Translations under genes and position numbers: made by a program | Notes under the pieces: model-generated | Database searches by the model: none | Seen by the model: the letters and a program-made list of their open reading frames with translations, nothing else | What the model was told of the DNA's origin: nothing | Shown: piece by piece, positions 40,159-52,844 of the stretch | How the letters are laid out: each line of letters opens with the position of its first letter | Numbering within the stretch: the stretch's first letter is position 1 | Assembly (NCBI RefSeq): GCF_036320965.1 | Contig: NC_092239.1 | Coordinates: forward strand, 4,661,820-4,725,819 | DNA: 64,000 bases | Origin: Panulirus ornatus | Lineage: Eukaryota > Arthropoda > Malacostraca > Decapoda > Palinuridae | Direction of reading: 5' to 3'

Positions 40159-40170
40159 ACACACACACAA

Positions 40171-40250
<80 letters not shown>
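40159..40250. repeat. Compound (CA)n(TA)n microsatellite
   Basis: Imperfect CA to about 40188, then TA to 40250. Confidence 0.97.
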
Positions 40251-40253
<3 letters not shown>

Positions 40254-42210
40254 CTTTATGCTTTGCTTGGTTAGGATAGTTAGGGATACCGTACGGAATG
40301 AGTAGTGTGATTTAATTTTGGAATCCTGCGTCTGTTACATGTCTTCACAATCGTTATGTTAAACAAGGAGCATGCAAGTATACTGCTTGTCTAATGAAAA
40401 AGTTGTAGAGAAGTGAGCGTAACCAAAGGGATGGTAAGGTAATCCAAAACTGATCGACTCAACGCACCTGCGCAGAGCTACGTTTTTAAATCAATGCGCG
40501 TTCAATGTCGTCAGTTGTTTAGTTGGTATGTAATGGCTATCGCTGGGCGATGGGTTCAGGGAGGTACAATGTGACAGGGTTTACTGCACTTTTCTCCCAA
40601 AGCACTTTAATTCATCCTTGGACTTTGGTTTCTAAGTCTGAAGAATATGTACAAGACAAGCGAGCAGGTTCTGACAGTCTAAACTGCTTGAGGTGATGAT
40701 GACGGCCCTGACCTTCATATAAATGATCTATTTCCAGCAAACGTTTAAATCTCACTTGATCATGAAATCATTACAGGCATTACAAATTTTATCCCTGTAT
40801 TGTAAGTCTCATACGCGCACCTGCTGGAGTGAAGGAATAAGCCATTCATGTGACTGGGTTATATATAATAGAGTCATGGACTACTGATTGCTGCCTCCGA
40901 GAGAAACATGTAGAGGAAGATGATGCGTAAGTATATTATGCACATGTACGTTCAAGATGCGAGACGAATGACACACTTGAATTTATCAACCACTGCTCCG
41001 CGACGGGGTGAGGGGGTTGACTGGCACATCCAGCTACCACCCTCATCACAAAGTTCTTCTTACATGACCACCCTATCTTCCACCTACACCTCTGGGTCTT
41101 ACGTATATTAAAAAGCCTCGTGCTTTCCTGCAGGTTTTCAAAACACAAGCAGCACGACAGTGAGTTCAAAGGATAAAATATCTATAATGGCATACGGATG
41201 TGTTTTACGAAAAGATTTCGTTGTACTGAGGACGTACAAGGCACTTTGCCAGTAACTCCGCTCGCGGCATTATTTTGAAATCTACCGCCACTTCCTTCCC
41301 CACCCGACAAGTTCACTGGATGAATGTGAAGGAAGCGCTGTTGCTGACTGACATCCGAAGTGACTCCTCTCAGTAACATTCCTGTGCCCTGGCTCATCTT
41401 CAAATACCTGGCTGGTGACTGTGGAAAACCTCATATGTCGATTCACGTGATGAATCTACCTACACTGCCAGTGCTAAGCAATGACAGATGATCAAAATAA
41501 TTTCCGAGAGGCGCGCAGACGGCAGAGCGACCCTCTTTTTACTGAGCATTTAGATGGTGATCTTTATCATCCTTACAGAAAACTGTAATTCATTATACAA
41601 CCATTACCCCGACAATTTCTATGAAATGTATATAATCCACAGTAGGAAAACTTTTAATACAATTTGGAGTCGAAGGGGTTTATAGAAATTGTTCATGTAA
41701 TCTGATTTTTCGGGTTACCTTCCCAGCACTAGAAATGTGTGTACTGAAAGATCATGAGATAAATTCAAATCAAACTAGCACCACCATGAAGAAGAAACCA
41801 AAGTTTGTGTTTAAATAAAGATTCATTTTCTTTTCTTATCAAGTCTTCCCATAAGGTAAGCACTGGCAGGGAAGACCTATGTAGGCTTGCCATCTGCAGG
41901 ATATTGGGAACACTATCATTTTTGCAATGACGTTTGGTAATGAAACAACAGACATTCATCAACATAATCCTGTTTCCTGACGAAGTTCGAGCGCCTGTAT
42001 CAGTTAAAGCTGCAGTGGACAAACCTTCCGAGGCCGATAAATCAATACGCTGAAATCATCCGTACTAGGAATTATGTGTTCGATTCCTGTCAGCTGACAA
42101 AGGCAGTGCATGTGCCCCTCGTCTCCAGTTATGGTTACCGTCTCTAAAGATTTATAATTAGAATAAGTAAAGCTTACTAGACGGAAGGTAAGGGGAACCA
42201 GCGCCCCATT
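40251..42210. other. Unique sequence, no gene recognised
   Basis: One isolated B-box-like GTGTTCGATTCCTG at 42076-42089 (plus), with no matching A box. Otherwise no recognised structure. Confidence 0.45.
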
Positions 42211-42211
42211 C

Positions 42212-42289
<78 letters not shown>
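42211..42289. repeat. Compound (GT)n(AT)n microsatellite
   Basis: About 12 bp GT, then about 67 bp AT. Confidence 0.98.
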
Positions 42290-42291
<2 letters not shown>

Positions 42292-42611
42292 TAGAATAAA
42301 GAAAGCATGTTTCATACATTTTACGTAAAATAGCGAGTAAAGAGAACACCCTATCATGCTCTTGTCCGTAGGAACATACGCACTCACTAATTCGCCAACA
42401 AGAGCCAGGCTAAAGCGGTGGGTACAACCAGTGTTGTATATATAAATATGCCCAGTGTCTTGTACTATACTAAACCTGACTAGTCTATTTATGAACCATG
42501 GCAGAGGGCGTAAGCCATGTTGCTTGTATGGCAATGAACGTGGTAAAGCATCGTGTGGGTTTTAAAGGATACTTGCTTACACCTCATGAGCTCAGCGTCA
42601 CGGCTTCTATG

Positions 42612-42690
42612 CACGGAGGTGCGGCCTTTGAGCACAACGTTGAAACTACTGGGTATGATGAAATGATCTTGTGAATTAATCCTTCACGGT
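42612..42690 (+). repeat. Dispersed family C units, diverged
   Basis: GGTGCGGCCTTTGAGCACAA and the following units keep the CTTGAGCACGA core with several changes. Confidence 0.5.
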
Positions 42691-42977
42691 TAAGTCAAAG
42701 AACAGACCTTCATACCCAAAAAGGCATACGTACCATAGTGCCCAAGGGGCTGAAACCGCTGGTCTACTTTAGTCCACAGACTCTACCCTCACACCCATCA
42801 GACTGTATGACGCCGTGCCCTAGGCCAGCAAATGCCGCCCCTAACTCTAGACTGCACGGCGTGTGTCTCTTCTCTGTTAGTTATGCTCATGTAGGGGTCC
42901 GACTGCGCCAGTCATGCGGTGATCTTTTATTCCCATGTCAGTGTCTATTTCTCACCTGGGCGCCTCCCACACACTGA

Positions 42978-42979
<2 letters not shown>

Positions 42980-43032
<53 letters not shown>
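42980..43032. repeat. (AT)n microsatellite
   Basis: Pure run of about 53 bp. Confidence 0.98.
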
Positions 43033-43034
<2 letters not shown>

Positions 43035-43555
43035 CACACTATAACTCATGGCAATCATACCACACTGAGACCACAATAACCCTTGGTTGCCAACAATACC
43101 AAACGATTGTGCTCTATTACATGTACTGGAGCTGAGTACAAGGACAGGCTGGGGTAGGATAAAGAGAGACACTCCATATTTGTGGTGCAGCCTTGCCCTT
43201 GCCTGTGTCTGACTCATGCGTCACTATTGAGGGGCGTCGAGTGGAAACCGCCGAGTAGAGCGTTCACTGCCCACACCTGGTTGTCCCATGACGTGAATAT
43301 TATTGTTACCCTGACCTACTCAGGCCCATCTGTATCGAAGGAGTATATTACGAGTGCAAACACCTATGCAATGCTCGCCTTATGACGAGTTGGGCTGGTG
43401 GGGTGATACGACCTCGCGCCGTCGAGTTCCTTAACAACCTAACAAAACCTCTGCTATCCACTCCAGGCTCAATAAACTGCCTTAACTTGCACCCACAGAC
43501 GCACTCAAGTGAGGGCGTTGTTACACCTCGCTCAAGGGTAAAGTATCTGAATGTC

Positions 43556-43557
<2 letters not shown>

Positions 43558-43618
<61 letters not shown>
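43558..43618. repeat. (AT)n microsatellite
   Basis: Pure run of about 61 bp. Confidence 0.98.
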
Positions 43619-43619
<1 letters not shown>

Positions 43620-43621
<2 letters not shown>

Positions 43622-46150
43622 GCGTATTTCACGGTATGTGAATATATAAACAAAGCTACACAAATCTAAACAAACTTACCTACGTCGAAGGTTGGTCTGG
43701 TCTAGTGAGTGAGGGACCTGGCCAAGGATGTTGGTCACTCACCCGTCCACACCAAACGGTTATTACCTGCAGGAAGGAGAGGTTGATGGGAGGTAGGTGT
43801 TTGTGTTCATACAACTGTTGCTATCTGCGTGGGGCCCACTGAAGGTCGTTGTGTGAGAGGAATTAAGATTACAGATCAAAAAGAGAGATGAACGGCCAGG
43901 GTGCTGGTCTATGAACCACTTTTGAAGAGATCACATAGAATTCTGCAGACGACGCGCTTCGAGGGGTGGGAAATGACGATAAGAATATGTTAAAAAAAGA
44001 AATATTAAAAATAGCTCAATAAGTTTTCAAAGAAGTAATTAGCCTGGTTCAAGGAAAGTCATTAAGTCGTGGATGAGATTAAACATATCAGACCGTGAGT
44101 ACCACACTGGGAGAAACAAAGTATAAGTGCTGTTAAGGTGACGTAGGCCATGACGTTATCGTGAGGAAGGCAAATCATATCATTGTCAACGTCAATATCA
44201 ACTTCAAGTTCGAGGGCAGTGAAGATTTTCAGGGTATACTCCAGCTTTCAGTTGCTCTAAGCTGGAATATGCTACAGGTGTCCGGTTCCATTTGAATAGC
44301 CACACAGAACTGTTGGAAAGGGTTTAAAAGAAATACACCAGTAATAGTACCAGACCTAAGTGGCATGAGTTAAAGACGAACGGTAAGGGAAGACAGTCTT
44401 GGTGAAGCCAGAAAAAATCCAGATCCAAGGACCATAACAGGAAGTTAGGCTGGGAAAGTGTATGGAAGAACGTGAGGAGAAAGTCCTTCAGCTACAGTTT
44501 TGAACATAGATGACTAACAAACCGATGAGGAAGTAAATGCAAAAATCACTTGGAAATTCAACAGCCTTTGAGTCAAAATCTAGAAGACAGCCTCGCGGAT
44601 GTAAAGCTCCCTCCTCATATATATACACACAAATTATTCTACACACAGACGCACCATCGTCCTCCGCCACAACACTTTCTCCCTTGTGAACCCTTGATCT
44701 CTCAGGCGTTTACGCCCCGCGTATGTCTCGGCACGAACAAAAACATCTGCGATTTTTTTACGCTTACGAGAACAGAACAGGGTATAGTTGGTAATGTGTC
44801 TTCAGTTTTTCTGACACTGGCGTTATCAGTGACTTTGGGATAGACATTATATTGTCACTAACGTGAAAAAGGATCTGATGATGGCAAGGTGTGTCTCGCG
44901 GGGTTAATGATGTCCACAGAGGTTGAGTGCTGGGGTATTTAGGTTGTGAAGGTCCCAAGCCACCCGCCAGCAATATCACAACCACCACTAACACATGCAG
45001 CCAATGTCGATCTTCAGTTAACTTATCAGAGGTGAGGATGGTTGTATAGAGCTAAGCAGCGTCTTGGTCTCCAGGTAAACCTACCAAGACCTCCATTGTG
45101 ATAAAACTCTAGACAAGGTCGCCGCCCTCGATTAGAGACCAGGAAACCCATTAATGCTGTCACGACATAAGGGAGTAGGCGGACCTGTTTGTCGTATGTG
45201 ACGCGACACCCGGCCGCAAAACGTGCCGTGGGGACTCACTCTTCCGGTGCGAAGGGACTGGAGTCCAGCTGACTCAGTCGGTTGGCGGAACAGGTGTTCC
45301 GCTCAAACCTAATTTGCCCAGTTATTGATTAAGTTACTGGTTCTGTGATTCATCAACTTGCTACCTCTGTTACTGATCAATAGGGGATGGCGGGCCGTAG
45401 CGCGTCAGACGGGGCCGTAGTGTCTCAGCTTGGTACCTGAGTCGGGGTCTCATAGTTTGGCTAGAATATACATCCCTCAGGTTATAAGGTCTACACCAAC
45501 ACCTGCACATCTCCAGGTGGAGGAGAAGCAAGCCCTGTGAGCCACCGACTTTTGTCTTCATCTACACATGACACCTCAGAATGGATCATGATGAAATATG
45601 ATTTGCTCTGTCCTGCCACCCACATCCTGCTGGCCAGTGTATGCATGCATTCGTTAAAAAAAAAAAATGTTCATGCAGTGGAGGAACTTAAACCTCTTAC
45701 ACATCCTCTCTTTCTCTAAAGTTAATAAAAACTAGAGACTTGGCTTCGCCTCTCATCGCCCCACTTGCCAAAGCAGCAGCTTTTGTCACAGGCACGCCTT
45801 GTCCACAAATCAATTCTAACCTAAACACACACATGCAAAAACAGAGTTCATTAAAGACATCAGGGAGATGAATTTGGCGAAGGTTCTTGACCTGAAGAAC
45901 CAGACCAACTCCACCATGCTAAAGGTGATGTATTCTGCGCTAGTGCACGGAGATAAACTTTTGTAAATCTGTGAAGTAGGGCAATCTACCCACGTATCTT
46001 TAAATATAATGTCATTCCTCTGCAGTACTGTACAGCCTAACTGCCATAAACACTAAAGATATTAGTGTAAGTATAACAAATAAGCCTGCTCAGAATGAAG
46101 GGAAAAACTGGGAGAACCAATTTGGACCAGCTACAAAACCTTAACTGAGA
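43620..46150. other. Unique sequence, no gene recognised
   Basis: No repeat-family copy or credible open frame found. Confidence 0.45.
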
Positions 46151-46154
46151 AGTG

Positions 46155-46255
46155 TGTCACCAATGTAAACCACCAGAGTACTGCCAACACTGTCGCCATA
46201 CAATGCTACCAGCACTCCCACCACAGTGCTATCAACACTGCCAAAAGAGTAAGTA
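46155..46255 (+). repeat. Short decayed array, CTGCCAACACTG-like
   Basis: Four to five variants of CTRCCARCACT(G/C)CC at steps of about 15-30 bases. Weakly periodic. Confidence 0.45.
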
Positions 46256-46844
46256 AACGTTCACCCACTCTACCGACACTACAATCACCACTAAGATAAC
46301 CAGTGACAATTTCATTAATAAGAATCCGACAAGATAACGACAGTTCATATCATGATGCCTCAGGCCTTAGGTTAAGTCGTATTTGTTAACGTCCCTTACT
46401 ACAACATACGACACATGTCTTTCTACAGTAGTCATCCCTGGAAAGTTGATGCAACGTCCCATATCCATACATCCCCGTGATATCATCTATACACAAACTC
46501 CCTACAACGTATCCAGCCAAGAAAACGTGTATTCCTACACTCATCTATCCAAATCTTTCTTCCTAACCCTATCACTCTACCTATCCCCCGCCACACTTTC
46601 AATCCCTCAGCATCATCATTTCCTAATCCCCCCAAAAATCCCCAGGTAATTACGTCCCTCAGACACAACAAAAGAAATCCACAAGGGGTTATTACACTCG
46701 AGTTGGGAAACTGAATGATTTATGGAGTCTCCTCCGAATCGAAAAGAACTAACTTCAGAATAAAGTCCCAAGTATGTGATCATCAGATTCCCAGCTCAGC
46801 TATATCTGATACGGCCGTCATCCAGAAGGGCACCGAACCCCAAC

Positions 46845-46874
46845 TACAGGAAACACCCGAGGGTGTTTCCTGTA
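46845..46874. other. Perfect 14-bp hairpin palindrome
   Basis: TACAGGAAACACCC (46845-46858), spacer GA, GGGTGTTTCCTGTA (46861-46874). The arms match without mismatch. No T run follows, so it is not an obvious terminator. No flanking element recognised. Confidence 0.95.
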
Positions 46875-48690
46875 ACTCAACACGACGTGCGTCAGTGATG
46901 GTTGGGCTTGGGATGTCATGACCACATGTTTACATAAGTCGAAATCGTTTGGGTTTTGAATGTTAAAAAATATTTTGTATGGGGATTTCCTCTTCCCGCT
47001 CTATAACCTGTGACGCACATATATTCAAATATCCTTAGCAGTGGTTTGTGTGTGTCTGAGTATGCTTTGCAATCTGCCGAATAAATGAAGTGGAGAATTT
47101 GTCCTACCTAGTTTTGAAGGAGATATGTTCGCAGTTACCGTCTAGGACTCTACACTAGAGTAATATGTCTGGAGGGGAGGGAAGTCCTGGGGAAAAAATA
47201 TCCTACATTCATTTCGTTCTTACGTCATGGTTACGGTTGCGATTGCATGAGATCTCTCACCTTTGTTGAGGAACATAATTATCCAAAGTGAAACAGCACG
47301 TTGTTTGAAATGTACACGTATTCATTATGCCTAGTATCATATTCGACAAAAAACTTCTCCTAATGTAGTTTACAGTGTATACGTAAAACGTTCCAATTTC
47401 TATGTTTCGGTCACCAATCAAGACGTCTGACAACAAACTTCAGTTCCGGCCGGTCGTCGCCCAACCGCCAGAGACGTTAGCCACCCGTGCCCGTCTGCCT
47501 TGACACGACGGTTACCACCCGCTCCAACTGCCTCCCACCAGCAGCACTGCATAAATTGCGTAACCTGGGAGCTGCTTTGAAACCAAGCGCTGTTTCAAAG
47601 AAAGATCGTCCACGTGTGCCACAGCAGGAATTAACTCATGCTAATTGTACCACAACTACTTGAAAGAAAACTTTTCCTAGCTACATGCAAGCAGTGATAG
47701 TCTGTATAGTCTTACAATTATTTCAAACATCTGAGAAAGATGTTATTCTTAATTCTTTTCAGATCGATGGTGGCAATCCATAAGTTTAAATTCAAAACCA
47801 AATAACCAACCAAAGAATATCAATGTATTCTTTCAGTACAAAAAGGAGGTGGTGTTGTTGCTTTGATAGGTACTGTCTGTCAGACTTCTAATCCGACATT
47901 TGTCTTCACACAGCCACCACGTGAGCGGCCGCTGCGCGTCTGGCAGCGCGTCAACTGCGGCGGGTCATCAAAAAAAAAAAAAAAAAAAAATCCAGCCTCG
48001 CCTCTTCTGCCAACACTCACCTGCGTCCACTCCCCGCTGCCGGGTGGCACCAGCTGTCTTCAGTTCGCACAATAGTTTTTTTTCTCTCATTGTTTATATG
48101 AGCGTTCATGGTCACAGTTTTAAATGCAGCCTATCCTATGACTGTGGGACAAAACGCAATTTGATCTACACGCAATTTGTTCTAACACGAATCATACGTA
48201 CCTAACCTAACTGTATACATAATTTCTTAGCATATATTTTTCTCTACAGTAACCTATGTATCATTTTAAGATATTTTTCTTATATAAACGAGACCGTGGT
48301 CTAACCCTCTTGGATATAAGAGTAAGAATTTTAATAAATGAATATGTACAGATGTAAACACTTCACATACAAGAAGTGATCACACAGGCTCTTACTGCAA
48401 GACCCTTTGTTCACTCGTTCAGTCTACATGAATTCTGATTTTCTTTCATTGTTCAAAAAAAGCAGCAAGATCAAGCAATTTTTTTCTTCTTACCATCAAA
48501 ATAAAATTGTAGATCTGGACATGATAGTCATACTAAACGTTTACTTGAAGATTCTCTGCATTACAGTATCCTGTTTCTGTACGCCATCATATCTTCTTTT
48601 GGAGATATCAAATGCATTTTTCTTGTCTTCACCTATGACTCATCGTACTTTAGTCATGGATCACCGGTAGTCATAGTTAATAACCGAACA
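46875..48690. other. Unique sequence, no gene recognised
   Basis: A run of 20 A at 47971-47990 follows a GC-rich stretch (47920-47970). No retroelement 3' end was recognised before it. A very weak family A-like match lies near 47780-47810. Confidence 0.45.
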
Positions 48691-48696
48691 CGCCAG

Positions 48697-48765
48697 TATG
48701 ACCCCCATGATCACGACATGACCCTCGGCCACGACGGCACGACTCTTGGCTTCGTGCTTAAGAGG
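48697..48765 (+). repeat. Dispersed family C units
   Basis: TATGACCCCCATGATCACGA, CATGACCCTCGGCCACGACG and GCACGACTCTTGGC: three units at about 22-bp spacing. Confidence 0.75.
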
Positions 48766-49222
48766 TTAACACTCTAGAGTAATCTTTTGGTTTTGTATAA
48801 CATTCAGGACACTGTGGCAGTGGCTACATGACTGCAGAGCGGTCGATAGCCAAGGTATCGACCAACATTCCTTCCTTCCTGCGCAGAACGAGAGCCGTAT
48901 TGAAAATGTTCACGACTATATTAAGTAATCATACGATCAGTCTAGGTGGTGAATGGCTAAGCTTCAGAACACGCTGTGCCAAAAGCTGTACATTAAAACA
49001 GCTTTAAATTCGAGGAAATCCTGAAAATAATTGAGACTTGGCAGCCTATATTTTTTCCCACGACTTCCTTATATCATCATCATGCTTGGCCTGTATTTCA
49101 TTTACCTATACTGAATATTCCGTCTTTATATTTTTCAAGTCGATACAATGTTTTCCATGCCTGTTTGTACCTGCCATAGTTGAATACTTTCCCCGTCCAT
49201 TTTGTATTTCCCTTGATCATAT

Positions 49223-49223
<1 letters not shown>

Positions 49224-49293
<70 letters not shown>
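49224..49293. repeat. (AT)n microsatellite
   Basis: Pure run of about 70 bp. Confidence 0.98.
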
Positions 49294-49295
<2 letters not shown>

Positions 49296-49384
49296 TCAGG
49301 TCGGGAAGTTACACGTGGGGGCCCATGTGCAGCAGAGAGAATTGGGCGGGTGTCCCTCCCCGCGGTGAGGGGCCTGAGTTGCGT

Positions 49385-49391
49385 CACACAC

Positions 49392-49425
<34 letters not shown>
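49385..49425. repeat. (CA)n microsatellite
   Basis: About 40 bp with one CG change. Confidence 0.97.
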
Positions 49426-49765
49426 CAGTTTCACCTTGTTCGTGCGTCTGGCATGACCGGCAGTAGTCACCCTACACAAGCCCTAGTGGAAAGTGTTGTG
49501 TCTGTGAACTGTCGTGAATGTATGCATGATTTCATGAGTATATGTATGAGTGCCGATGTATGTATGGATGCATGCGTAGGAGTATAGCTAGACCCCAAAC
49601 CCTCATCCCCCAACACCAGACCATCCCTACGTGATCAGTCCCCCAACCCCACCTCCACTCCTCTCCATTTGCCTCTACTTCGAAACGCTTCCTCCAACTC
49701 ATTCGCCAACATGCCAACGGTTCACGAGGACCAAATTAGTACGAGGAAAGTAGAGGGAGACGGGG

Positions 49766-49768
<3 letters not shown>

Positions 49769-49819
<51 letters not shown>

Positions 49820-49829
49820 GTGTGTGTGT
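49769..49829. repeat. (GT)n microsatellite
   Basis: About 60 bp with TATGTATG near its end. Confidence 0.97.
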
Positions 49830-50007
49830 TTGGGTGGAGAGGGTAGGTGGTTTTGGAGGCAGCCGCTGCCAGCACTCGGACCACGAATAAACAAAATTAC
49901 GACCTTCGTTTGTTTACAAGATGGCTCTGTAAATGTAAGGTTAAACACTTAACCACATCTATTTAGTCCCCGATGTTGTCAGTAGATAGGGGTTCCTTGA
50001 TTAAATT

Positions 50008-50011
<4 letters not shown>

Positions 50012-50067
<56 letters not shown>
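50012..50067. repeat. (AT)n microsatellite
   Basis: About 56 bp, abutting the 3' side of the old LINE copy. Confidence 0.98.
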
Positions 50068-50068
<1 letters not shown>

Positions 50069-50540
50069 CGCCACCCTCCGAGCTAGCGAGACAGCGCTAT
50101 TCACAGACGAAAAAATGACCTGATTTGCTCGCATCCACTCTACAGCTGTCATGTACAATGCACCGAAACAAGATCGCCCTATCCACAGCCACGTCCCATA
50201 GATCTTTTCCGTGGTTTTTCCCGACCGCTTCGTATGCCCTGGTTCAGCCCAATGACAGCAAGTCGTCTCTGTACGCCGCTACGCTCTAACTCGCCAAATC
50301 CCTTCCATGCTTCACACCCTCCTGAATGTTCAGGCCCCGAACCTTGAAAGTATCCTTCCCTCCATTCTTCCCCTCCACATGGGTTTCCCCATTTTCCTAC
50401 TCCCCTCCACAATAGATTACATATACCCTCTTAGTCATCTTCTCCTTAAGTCTAAACCAAGCATTTAGGCACACCCTCTCTAGCTCTCTCATACATGCTT
50501 CTCTGTACCATCACACTACGGCCTCCTATTCTATCATCTC
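50068..50540 (-). mobile_element. Old LINE 3' end, same family as 57321-57709
   Basis: Shares an ordered set of blocks with the younger copy: CTAGCGAGACAGCGCT near its 3' end, then CAGACGAAA, TGGTTCAGCCCAATGACAGC, TCACACCCTCCTGAATGTTC, AGGCCCCGA, TATCCTTCCCTCCATTCTTC and ATACCCTCTTAGTCA. Minus-strand translation keeps VEGSRKMGKPMWRG and MEGIWR, matching VEGTRRRGRPNWRW of the younger copy, but with stops. It is more diverged and extends further 5' than the younger copy. Confidence 0.75.
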
Positions 50541-50752
50541 ACCCATGTTTGTCCTTAAAGACATGGGGGGAAAGAGAACCAGCATTGCAAGATAAGACAA
50601 ACGGGTCAAGTTTTGAGGTCAGACTGGAACAGCTGATAAGTCCGACTGTTTTGGACTCGAATAGGAGTAGTCTGTCCAAGAGGGAGAACCTCCCCAGACA
50701 TGAGAGTAGGACCCTCAAGAGACAAAGACGATCTCAACAGTGTTCCGCATAC

Positions 50753-50754
<2 letters not shown>

Positions 50755-50790
<36 letters not shown>
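50755..50790. repeat. (CA)n microsatellite
   Basis: Pure run of about 35 bp. Confidence 0.97.
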
Positions 50791-50794
<4 letters not shown>

Positions 50795-50929
50795 AGCAAC
50801 TGTGCCTCCTCACGACCTCAGATGCAGAGGGCATCACGGCAGCCTGAGTGGGGTGACCAACCGGCAGCGTCACGGTGCCTGGTGACGTGGCACCCTCCTC
50901 GCAAGAGTAACACCACACAACCAACCTAG

Positions 50930-52087
50930 CTCACCCCAGCCCAGCCCAGCCGACGGCGCCAAGAAGACTCTTTAATGAACAACAACACGAGCAGTACTGC
51001 CAGGTGGGGCGGGGAGGGTGCGTCACGATCAGCTGACATGTGCATGAGAAAGGGAGGGAGGGGTAGGAGGAGGAGGAGGGGGGGGTTGGTGAGTCACCAT
51101 CCGCTGACCAGATGATAACCTGGGGGGGAAGGGGGAGCGGGGGGAGTAACCCTAGACCATGGAAGAAGCTGTGACTTTACAGTTCACATAAAAAAAAAAC
51201 AGTAAGTCGTTGGCAGAAGTAACCTTAGTTGAGATAATAATAATAAGATAATGATAATAATAATGTTAACGAAAGCAGAAAAATACGAAAGTTCACACAT
51301 CAAAGGAGATCCAACAGTTCAACAAAAGCCAGAACAAAGTGGCGCGAGTCGACTTTCGGCTCACTGAAGCACTATAAATTCGACGAAGCACCAGTTCGAA
51401 CCGTGGCTCTGCGAAGCATTAACTAAGGCTACCTCAGTCCACGTGTAAAACGTGCATCCTATAACGTAACCTTTATATATAATGTACGTCCGTCACGACT
51501 GCACGAACGTCAAACGAAACGTCATCTTCACATGGTTAGTAAAACATGTATGAAAAACGACCAAGGGACGTATATGGTAATTTCCTTAATAATTTTGCCG
51601 GGAACAACCGATGTTGTAGCAGCCACAGGTGTTGTTGACACTACACGCATCAGCATCCACAAATGCTCCCAAGACTTAATGAGCTTTAACAGGAAAACAC
51701 TGATCACGCGCTCGTGTGTGTTGGGGAAGAAACTGATTTCGAAATCCACAAAATATGTTGCTGTCGCTCGAGAGCACAACACCGCACCGCAGGCGTGTCG
51801 CTTGCACAAAAAGCGTTGCAACAGCCCTCTCAGGTGGAGTGTTGCTGACGCTATACGTAGAAACACCCTGGCCACCACCAATCTCCAGCGACAGTCCCGT
51901 CTTGCAGGACAACCTAAGCCCTGGTATTTGATTAAGGTCATGCGAGAACCATGACACACCTTGAACCTCTCGTGTTTCACCGTGATAATAATAACTGTTT
52001 CTACTTTTCATCTGAAGAAATTTAATGAACACGGCTTGACGTATTTCTGGCGGTCGGTCCACACTCAACCCAGCTGTTCATCCGCAC
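50930..52087. other. No gene recognised; low-stop stretch at 51528-52068
   Basis: Short GAT/TAA-rich stretch at 51233-51264 and G-rich sequence at 51000-51140. Between 51528 and 52068 three overlapping frames (140 plus, 150 minus, 130 minus codons) are open, as expected from composition rather than one coding frame. None has a recognisable motif. Confidence 0.4.
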
Positions 52088-52252
52088 CAAGGTATTGGTC
52101 GATAAAATAGGTTTACCAAATGGCGTCCTAGCTTCGTCTCTTCGATGTATATCAACTGACTTATATTTCTTGTGTTTCCCCTGATGATGTGATTATTACA
52201 CGAAAGTGCACTTGAGAACTTATCGTGTTTCATTTTCCCCGTGGACTCATAG

Positions 52253-52253
<1 letters not shown>
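52088..52253 (+). mobile_element. Hammerhead-like (Penelope-like?) element copy 1
   Basis: Matches the arms of the 57.1 kb palindrome and extends further inward (GGTTTACCAAATGGCGTCC, CTTCGTCTCTTCGATGTAT). Contains CTGATGA (52191-52197), a 3-bp GTG/CAC helix, GAAA (52202-52205), then the short AG-TGCA-CT hairpin and T. This is the order of a type I hammerhead core with one extra base between CTGATGA and helix II. Ends at GACTCATAGGAAT, right against an AT tract. Non-coding: in-frame TGATGA occurs at the core. Confidence 0.6.
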
Positions 52254-52309
<56 letters not shown>

Positions 52310-52312
52310 TAC
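52254..52312. repeat. (AT)n microsatellite
   Basis: About 59 bp, continuous with the terminal GGAATATAT of element copy 1. Confidence 0.98.
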
Positions 52313-52471
52313 ATTCATGAAATAGCCTTGTTTAGGCCCTTAGTTGCCCATGCCGTCTCACCTAACATAAAAATGATATCCTGGGGAGTGAAATACAACG
52401 AATTTCAGATAATTACGAGACACTGTACATTATGACCTTGATGTCACCCTGGCCTTTCAAGGACCTAAGTT

Positions 52472-52540
52472 TAGTTGATCTGAGCTTTTTAGGCCTATCA
52501 GCTACCAGGGTCGCTAAGGCCGTCAACGCTAAGTTCGAAT
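52472..52540 (+). repeat. Dispersed family A copy
   Basis: TTTTTAGGCCTATCAGCTAC, CAGGGTCGCTAAGGCCGTCAA: same block order as 37243, lacking the GGTTGGTT start. Confidence 0.7.
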
Positions 52541-52844
52541 CATCAGTCTAAAAAGTAAAATATTCCTCGAAGAGTAAAGCCAAAACAAGTCACTCTAGCA
52601 CAAAAGACGCAGCGGCGTTGGCCGGCGGTGAAGGCTTACTTGGTGAGATAATAAGAGATAAGAGTGATGATAGCGTGACCCCCAGCGGAAGAAGGCACTC
52701 TCGTCAAGTGTGACATCAGCATGAAGTCAGCGCTTCTTGACTCCACACGTGAACACACTTGCCATAACTCCAGATGACTCACTCACCTCGTCAAGGAAAA
52801 CCACACACTGTCTTTAGATATCCTTCACACCCTTAAGGGTGACA

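Noticed and set aside
42070..42100. B-box-like GTGTTCGATTCCTG
   Set aside because: No A box at the expected distance; a single B-box match is expected by chance in 64 kb.
47920..47990. GC-rich sequence followed by a run of 20 A, possible retrocopy
   Set aside because: No gene-like or element-like sequence recognised upstream and no flanking direct repeat seen.
50179..50412. 77-codon minus frame, glycine and arginine rich
   Set aside because: Out-of-frame shadow of the decayed LINE 3' end.
51528..52068. Three overlapping frames of 130-150 codons
   Set aside because: Simultaneously open in three frames without motif or splice support; low stop density from local composition.
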